DNA of 59,203 nucleotides from Candidatus Kapaibacterium thiocyanatum (lineage in GTDB: Bacteria; Bacteroidota; Ignavibacteria; Kapaibacteriales; Kapaibacteriaceae). This document shows positions 54,029 through 59,203 of the stretch, piece after piece. Position 1 is the stretch's first letter, and each line of letters starts with the position of its first letter. The translations under genes were made by a program, and so were the position numbers. The notes below the pieces were generated by a model. It was given only the letters and a program-made list of their open reading frames with translations, was not told where the DNA came from and searched no databases. The stretch is taken from positions 1 through 59,203 of the forward strand of contig MKVH01000019.1 in the NCBI GenBank assembly GCA_001899175.1. The letters run 5' to 3'.

Positions 54029-54071
54029 ACTATGACAGTAGATGTCATAGTCCTTCCGTTACGTTCGCACG
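54029..54071 (+). promoter_or_regulatory. Shared 43-nt module, copy B (perfect dyad plus TACGTTCGCACG)
   Basis: ACTATGAC (54029-54036) and GTCATAGT (54044-54051) form a perfect 8-bp dyad around AGTAGAT; TACGTTCGCACG follows at 54060-54071. The copy at 30572 aligns over 43 nt without gaps (32 identities). TACGTTCG matches the -7 box at five of six fixed positions, and GTA in the dyad centre falls at the -33 position, so a dimeric regulator on the dyad would cover the promoter. Confidence 0.6.
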
Positions 54072-54161
54072 AAGAAAGGTGATCGAAGCCAGTGCATGGC
54101 AACGAGGACCGGACGCTATGGGCATGGCGAACGGGTGCGTCGGAAACCGCACAGAATGAGG

Positions 54162-54187
54162 CAGGGAGATTCCGCACGATCTCCCTG
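54162..54187 (+). other. 9-bp hairpin between module copy B and the terminator
   Basis: CAGGGAGAT (54162-54170) and ATCTCCCTG (54179-54187) form a perfect stem with an 8-nt loop. No T-tract. If the region is transcribed it would be an internal stem of the RNA. Confidence 0.5.
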
Positions 54188-54300
54188 TCCATTCGAAGAA
54201 CGGATGGCGGATAGATGTGGTGAACATGGAATCGTATGAACGATGCGGAACGGTATCGTCTCGGGGAAGCCGCTGCCGTGAGTGACCGCACTGAGTGAAG

Positions 54301-54335
54301 CGGAGAGGTCTGCGAAGGGGCCTCTCCGTTTTTTT
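54301..54335 (+). terminator. Strong intrinsic terminator without an upstream gene
   Basis: CGGAGAGG (54301-54308) pairs with CCTCTCCG (54321-54328), followed by seven T. The nearest coding sequence upstream ends 527 nt earlier, so the terminator probably serves a separate short transcript. Confidence 0.9.
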
Positions 54336-54732
54336 GTCACGTCCGTTCTCGTTTTCTCCGTGACGTTTTCATTGGTCCGCGCTCCTTGCATTTGAGGTGC
54401 ATAGGTCCGATTCATGATATCTCGCGTGTCCATAGATGATGTCCCATTGTTCATCAACGGATGTCATAGTCTGAACAAGTGTCGTAGCTGCCGTCGTCCG
54501 GCTTGGCGATAACATCGCGTCCGATCGGTGTATGTGTGGTCTCCGATCGGTGTCCGGTATGAACGACGGGCTCGCCCCCACGTTGGGCCAGTGCATTTGG
54601 GCAATCGTGACCGATGAATGGTCCGTTGGTGAAGGCACGGTATCGCGATGCCGATGCCGTCGAACACAGACAGTCGCAATGCGTGCTGCCAGGATAGAGA
54701 ACCGTAACTCTCGATACTTCCGGAGTCCTTCC

Positions 54733-55614
54733 ATGATTCGCATACAGGGGTGGATCGCTCTCATCATGACGCTGACGATGTGCTCGGCCGTCATGCCTTC
54801 ATATGCGCAGGACGACGACGTCGTGCGCCGTACTGCCGTCCTCGGCAGCGAAGACTTCGATGCCGATGGTTTCCTTGATACCGTCACGGTGACCGTCCGC
54901 TACGATGCGGAGCATGGAAAGCGCTATCGCGGTGTGAACCTCGCGGCCATCCTCTGGGGCTACGACGCGGAGAACAAGGACGCCGTGGCCGATACGACCG
55001 TCCTGGATGTGACGCTGGATGGCGGGGAGTCCATGGATGCCTACTTCTACGACACGGACAAGGATGGCATCCACGACATCGTCGTCTATGCGTCGAAGAA
55101 GCAGGACGGCGAGACGGTGCGCCGACGCTGGGTCATCCGTCCGGATGCGGACATGAAGACGCAGAACGCGCTCGCGTTCCGGGGTGCCAGCATGCGCACC
55201 CAGGCCGCAGCATGGATGGAGGACATGGATGCCGCCGATACGACGCAGTCGCGGAAGATCAGAGGGACGGGCTATACGGTGACGCCGCTCAACCACCGCT
55301 CACGCAGCGAGAAACGTATACCCCGTGCAGCGGATACGATCCTGATGAAGACGCCGGAAACCACGCTCACGCTGGCACCGAACCCTGCGACGAACGAAGT
55401 CCGGATGCATCTGAAGGCGGAGAATCTGTCGTCGCCGATGCTGAGGATCATGGACAACACCGGACGCCTCGTGATGCATCGGCGCTTGAGCGATGAAGCG
55501 ATGACGGGAATGTCCGTGATCGATATCCGGAGTCTTTCCTCCGGAAGCTATGTGGTGAAGATCGTCGACGGTGGACGCACGATTGTCGAATCCATTCTCG
55601 TGGTGCAGCGATGA
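54733..55614 (+). CDS. Secreted protein with T9SS sorting domain
   Basis: 293-residue exported protein. A signal peptide ends MPSYAQDD (about residue 25). Residues ~30-130 include two calcium-site-like segments, DFDADGFLDTVTV and DTDKDGIHDIVVY, of the D-x-D-x-D-G-x-x-D type seen in thrombospondin type-3 or dockerin-like repeats. The last ~80 residues are the sorting domain: TLTLAPNPATNEVRMHL, RIMDNTGRLV and SSGSYVVKIVDGG. The role is unknown. The end overlaps an in-frame ATG of the giant gene (ATGA at 55611). Confidence 0.8.
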   Translation: MIRIQGWIALIMTLTMCSAVMPSYAQDDDVVRRTAVLGSEDFDADGFLDTVTVTVRYDAEHGKRYRGVNLAAILWGYDAENKDAVADTTVLDVTLDGGESMDAYFYDTDKDGIHDIVVYASKKQDGETVRRRWVIRPDADMKTQNALAFRGASMRTQAAAWMEDMDAADTTQSRKIRGTGYTVTPLNHRSRSEKRIPRAADTILMKTPETTLTLAPNPATNEVRMHLKAENLSSPMLRIMDNTGRLVMHRRLSDEAMTGMSVIDIRSLSSGSYVVKIVDGGRTIVESILVVQR

Positions 55615-55667
55615 GAACAACATCAGAATTATTGTCGATGTCGACATCCTTCTTTCCGGAGTTCGCG

Positions 55668-58600
55668 ATGATGCGCCGTTCCCTTCTTTCGCTGATGATC
55701 GTCGCCCTCGGTATCGGTATGGCGTCTTCGACCGCCACGGCCCAGACCAGCCTCAACGCGATGACGGGTGAGATGTCCTACGTCTATCCCATCACGAGCA
55801 CGACCGTCAACACGGCGCCGGTCGACGTCCATCTCGCATGGCTTCCGAGCCTCGAGCAGGTATACTATGTCGGAGGGTCGTACCGTTTCGGCATCAACAA
55901 CCCACCGCTCACGACCGGCTACAATCAATGGACGACATGGCCGCGTCGACATGGCGGCTGGGCCATCTGCGTCAACGGCTTCGTCGTCCAGCTCTTCAAC
56001 TACGTCCAGAGGTATACATCCGAGTCGCAAGGCTCTACACCCGAGCCGGAAGATTCCACCCGTAACTGGCTGACGGTCGGATACGACGTCTGCAATCGCA
56101 TGACGACGCTGACCGAACTTGCGGAGCCCGACGTCATCAAGCTCCTTCAGGCCGACGGCTCCGTCCTCGAACTGCGCAATGCCATTCCTCATGATGCCGT
56201 GGCCGACGAAGAGGATCGCTACGTCGGTTGGTACTATGTCAACGGCGTGAACACCAATGCCTTCGCCGTCGTCGAGTACGACGACACCTACTATCCGACG
56301 TGGATGCAGGACATCACGTCAGGACGTATGGCGGACTACGTGAGCGAATGGGCCGTGCGGCCCCGCGTCGTGCGCTACTATCCCGGTGATGGGCTCGAAT
56401 ACGTCTTCCGCGAAGTCATCCTGCCCTATGGAAAGCTGGGCCTGGAAAACTATGCCAGTCCGCCGGAATCGCTCGTCGGCGTCACGCCGACGGTCTTCTA
56501 TCTCGAAGAGATCAACCGCGACAACGTCAATATCCTCACCTTCAAACGCTCGAAACACTATCCGTCGGATACGGACCACGATCTGACGCCGGGCCGTGCT
56601 CTCGTGGAAGAGTTCCACGGACACCGCATCTCCTACGAGAACAACTTCGTGACGATCGAGGCCGAAGGCCACACGCATCGTCTGCTCATGACGGACCAGT
56701 TCACGGTACCGTCGAACGACATCAACGGAGCGACGAGTTATCTGGACGACGAGGCGAACACGACGCGTTGGGCGGACTACGGCTCGCGTACCCGCAGTTA
56801 CTACAGCAACCTCGTCGCCGATTGGGTCAACGGCGCCCGGATGATGATCCGTGCCATCGTCCAGCCCAACGGCGAGGTCACGAAGATCGCCTACGAGAAG
56901 TACGAGCGCAACTCGCCATTGGCGTGGTGGAGCGGCTTCCGTCCGACGAAGATCACGACGCGCCAGGAGATCACCGACGTCGTCTATTGGGATCCGGGTC
57001 CTCTGGAAGGATACACTACCGGATACTACGACGACTGGTACTTCGAAGAGGCGAAGCGTAACTGCCAGCCCAACGTCAATACCGTGATCAAGAGTATCAC
57101 GCTGTCGACGAACCATACGACGCCGAAGGAGCTTCGTCGTACGTTGTTCGACTGGTACAATCCCACGGCGACGCCGGATACGGGATCCTATACGACGAGA
57201 ATTCGTGTGGAAGACCGTACGCTCCTGACGGATCAGCTACGGCAGAAGACGCTCAACTACTGGTCATGGAGAGCCGTCACGCCATCCATCGATGCGGCCC
57301 TCGACAAGCCGTTCCATCGCTTCCTGCGCAATTCCTTCGATACGACGGGTGACGTCAAGACGTCCACCAGAAGGGTGGAGGAGCAACTGGTCGGCGGCGC
57401 CAACATGTCCTTCTATCCGACGGAGACGAAGACGTGGATCCGCGACGGTCTGGCCAATGCCGATCTGCTGACCAGCTACGAAACGTATGCCTATACGTTC
57501 ACCGACTATCACAACATGACGCACGGGACGTACGGCAATCCTTCCACGGCCATGAAGAGCGCCTACGGCAAGGGTGTCGCCACGACGACGAACACGATCT
57601 ACGAGCCGACGTCGACGACGAACGTCTTCCGCACCATCGAAACGTCGCTGGCGACGAACATGCTCTATTTGACGAAGACATGTACGTACGACGATACGGT
57701 GCTCGCCGAGTCAGCCACACGCCGTGCTCTCGACGCTCTGCGTAATGGTTCGGGCGCGATCACGAACTTCTCCCCGACACTCACCGTCAATCCGGCCTAC
57801 ATCTATCATACGTTCCAGCTCTGTCCCGTCTGGGGACTGCCATCGTCCATATCCGTGAAGGATGGTCTGGGCAACTTCCTGGGCGGCAGGGACGTGACCT
57901 ATCAGACGACCACCGCCTGCAATCTTCTCGTCGAAGCGCTCCGTGGTTCGCCACTGGACATGACGTCGTATGGCATGGCCGATGGTACCGGCCTGAAGGC
58001 GACGGCGCCCAGTACCGTACAGACTCTTCTCTACACGAACGGCAGCAGGGCCCGTCTTCCCCGACAGCTCATCGGGCCGCAGGGCTCGCAGATCATGCTG
58101 TACTATGCGTCCGGAGGCGCACCCAGCGCCAGCCGGGTGAACAATGCCGGTACGACGACGACGGGCGTCGCCATCAACGACTTCGACTATCTGCACGACG
58201 ATCCCATCGCCGTCGTGCCTGCCGTCCGTCGCATGAATCCGGGCGGAACGGCCATCGACGTCGTGTCCCTGCCGACACACCATGGCTCGACCGTCGACGG
58301 ACGCGAGACGACGTCCTATGGTCCCGCCAAGGTCCTGACCTATGGCAGGGCAAGCGTTACGGATACCAGTGCCATGGCCTGGGCTCCGGGCGATATCCCA
58401 TCGACGGGATGGACGGATCGTCCGCCCTACGTCAAGATCTGGAATCATCAGACCGAGAACGATCAAACCTTCACGCAGGCCGTATGCTATGTGCCGACGG
58501 TTCCAGCCGCCACCACGACCTATGATGACTATCGCCTCCGCACGATGGAGGAAGCTCTCGTCGTCCAGCGTCTGTGTGCCAACCTCGGTGATGGCCGCAC

Positions 58601-59203
58601 GATGGAGCAGAACAGTACGATCAACCTGAACTACGTCGCCAATACTGGCGACTATCTGCATCGCGAAGCCGCCGACATCGACGACGGTCACCTGCGCGTC
58701 GTCGTCACCGGCCTCTCCGCACTCGAATGGACCTTCCTCGGCAAGGTGACCTTCAGCGGCGGGGGACTCGTGACGCCGGTGCAACTGGACTACGAGTTCT
58801 CGCGCGACCACGTCTTCGATCCCGTTCTCGCCGACACCTTCGCCATCTGGGAGATTCCGCTCGACGAAGATGTCCTCACGGCCATGAAGGCCATGGGCAC
58901 GGGCAATACGATGCAGATCGAAATCACCGTGTCGCCGACGGCAGCCGGCAAGGTTCCGTATCTCGAACTGGCCTGCCATGCCGAGGATGCCGCCCCTCGT
59001 CTCGAGTTCTGGAAGTCGTCCACCATCAACGCCATCGTCGGCAACCGTCCGGACAAGGCATCGAAGGACTTCACGGCGGCCATGATCATGAAGCATGCCG
59101 ACAACAAGGCCGATGTCTTCACGAAACTCGATCAGTCGTCTCAGCACGTCGGTACGGCATCGTATACCGCGTCCACGGCCAGTCTGTTCGGACGCTACGG
59201 CAA
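55668..59203 (+). CDS. Very large secreted protein, RHS-like in places; 3' end outside window
   Basis: At least 1178 codons, open to the window edge. The N-terminus MMRRSLLSLMIVALG ... SSTATAQ is a signal peptide. ATG 55668 follows CCGGAG; an in-frame ATG at 55611 overlaps the previous stop and would add 19 residues. The sequence is rich in Tyr, Thr, Asp and Gly with short adhesin-like strands. Segments such as RYYPGDGLEYVFREV, LLQADGSVLELRN and GYDVCNRMTTL recall the N-terminal parts of RHS/YD-repeat surface proteins, but clear YD repeats are not seen here. With the sorted protein just before it, a surface complex is plausible. Any sorting domain or toxin tail lies beyond the window. Confidence 0.7.
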   Translation, partial: MMRRSLLSLMIVALGIGMASSTATAQTSLNAMTGEMSYVYPITSTTVNTAPVDVHLAWLPSLEQVYYVGGSYRFGINNPPLTTGYNQWTTWPRRHGGWAICVNGFVVQLFNYVQRYTSESQGSTPEPEDSTRNWLTVGYDVCNRMTTLTELAEPDVIKLLQADGSVLELRNAIPHDAVADEEDRYVGWYYVNGVNTNAFAVVEYDDTYYPTWMQDITSGRMADYVSEWAVRPRVVRYYPGDGLEYVFREVILPYGKLGLENYASPPESLVGVTPTVFYLEEINRDNVNILTFKRSKHYPSDTDHDLTPGRALVEEFHGHRISYENNFVTIEAEGHTHRLLMTDQFTVPSNDINGATSYLDDEANTTRWADYGSRTRSYYSNLVADWVNGARMMIRAIVQPNGEVTKIAYEKYERNSPLAWWSGFRPTKITTRQEITDVVYWDPGPLEGYTTGYYDDWYFEEAKRNCQPNVNTVIKSITLSTNHTTPKELRRTLFDWYNPTATPDTGSYTTRIRVEDRTLLTDQLRQKTLNYWSWRAVTPSIDAALDKPFHRFLRNSFDTTGDVKTSTRRVEEQLVGGANMSFYPTETKTWIRDGLANADLLTSYETYAYTFTDYHNMTHGTYGNPSTAMKSAYGKGVATTTNTIYEPTSTTNVFRTIETSLATNMLYLTKTCTYDDTVLAESATRRALDALRNGSGAITNFSPTLTVNPAYIYHTFQLCPVWGLPSSISVKDGLGNFLGGRDVTYQTTTACNLLVEALRGSPLDMTSYGMADGTGLKATAPSTVQTLLYTNGSRARLPRQLIGPQGSQIMLYYASGGAPSASRVNNAGTTTTGVAINDFDYLHDDPIAVVPAVRRMNPGGTAIDVVSLPTHHGSTVDGRETTSYGPAKVLTYGRASVTDTSAMAWAPGDIPSTGWTDRPPYVKIWNHQTENDQTFTQAVCYVPTVPAATTTYDDYRLRTMEEALVVQRLCANLGDGRTMEQNSTINLNYVANTGDYLHREAADIDDGHLRVVVTGLSALEWTFLGKVTFSGGGLVTPVQLDYEFSRDHVFDPVLADTFAIWEIPLDEDVLTAMKAMGTGNTMQIEITVSPTAAGKVPYLELACHAEDAAPRLEFWKSSTINAIVGNRPDKASKDFTAAMIMKHADNKADVFTKLDQSSQHVGTASYTASTASLFGRYG

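Larger units (their letters stand above)
53775..54732 (+). other. 958-nt gene-free region with structured elements
   Basis: No convincing coding sequence was found. The region contains the shared module at 54029-54071, a hairpin at 54162-54187, a strong terminator at 54301-54335 and a second 12-nt piece of the module (GATGTCATAGTC) at 54460-54471. The order module, hairpin, terminator in one orientation would suit a non-coding RNA of roughly 270 nt. The remaining 54336-54732 shows nothing recognisable apart from the leader of the following gene. Confidence 0.5.

Noticed and set aside
54094-54234. A 46-codon frame downstream of module copy B
   Set aside because: Arg-rich and of low complexity, covering the 54162 hairpin; no homologous frame follows copy A.
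57711-59147. A 478-codon minus-strand frame near the window end
   Set aside because: Antisense to the giant secreted gene, which has a signal peptide and protein-like sequence throughout.
1-59203. tRNA or rRNA genes
   Set aside because: No cloverleaf with a T-loop GGTTCRANYCC pattern and no rRNA signature was found by reading both strands; a covariance-model search would be more reliable.
1-59203. Insertion sequences, integrases or phage genes
   Set aside because: No transposase, integrase or terminal inverted repeat was recognised anywhere in the window.

Overview
The window looks like chromosomal DNA from a GC-rich member of the Bacteroidota/Chlorobiota (FCB) group, most plausibly a Kapabacteria- or Ignavibacteria-like organism. 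Three things in the sequence support this. Several secreted proteins end in type IX secretion (Por) sorting domains. Several promoters match the Bacteroidota pattern TTG-N17-23-TAnnTTTG. Shine-Dalgarno sequences are weak or absent at many starts. The lineage is an inference; no rRNA or tRNA gene was found in the window.

Layout. 1-4.3 kb: a PQQ-type sugar dehydrogenase with a sorting tail, then a copper/topaquinone amine oxidase. 4.4-9.5 kb (minus): pdxA, rodA, purC, a secreted beta-propeller-like protein and a small membrane protein. 9.6-18.5 kb: a secreted protein of unknown function, then on the minus strand miaB, an esterase, a thiamine pyrophosphokinase, a BtuF-like binding protein and a 1260-residue TPR/DUF3857/transglutaminase protein. 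18.6-26.4 kb: universal stress protein, fructose-bisphosphatase, Tat-type superoxide dismutase, GH18 hydrolase (minus), RRM protein with promoter and terminator, leucine dehydrogenase, NusB and another propeller-like sorted protein. 26.4-30.4 kb: two glycosyltransferases, a small membrane protein and an acyl-CoA carboxylase beta subunit.

30.4-33.0 kb is accessory in character: a palindrome, a promoter-like module shared with 54.0 kb, a gene broken by an in-frame stop, a Cys-rich secreted protein, an orphan membrane protein and a possible relic of a type I-E CRISPR array. 33.0-36.1 kb (minus): a CAP-domain protein with four 21-residue repeats, DoxX, MarR and prfA. 36.1-41.3 kb: three envelope proteins, namely a DUF4397 lipoprotein, a sorted protein and an IgGFc-binding-domain/outer-membrane-barrel fusion.

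41.3-48.2 kb is a MoxR-type locus: RDD diverging from SpoIIM, an integral membrane protein, DUF4129, DUF4350, MoxR ATPase and DUF58, the last five genes joined by overlapping ATGA junctions. It is followed by a CcmB-like permease, a lipoprotein phosphoesterase, two predicted barrel proteins flanking a lipoprotein glycerophosphodiesterase, and a membrane acyltransferase. 53.8-54.7 kb is gene-free but holds the second copy of the shared module, a hairpin and a strong terminator. The window ends with a sorted protein and a very large secreted protein that runs off the edge.

Most notable observations: (i) -7 boxes placed only 4-6 nt from start codons, implying leaderless mRNAs; (ii) the gapless 43-nt regulatory module at 30572 and 54029; (iii) the CRISPR-like 61-nt repeat unit; (iv) the operator-like dyad over the marR promoter.
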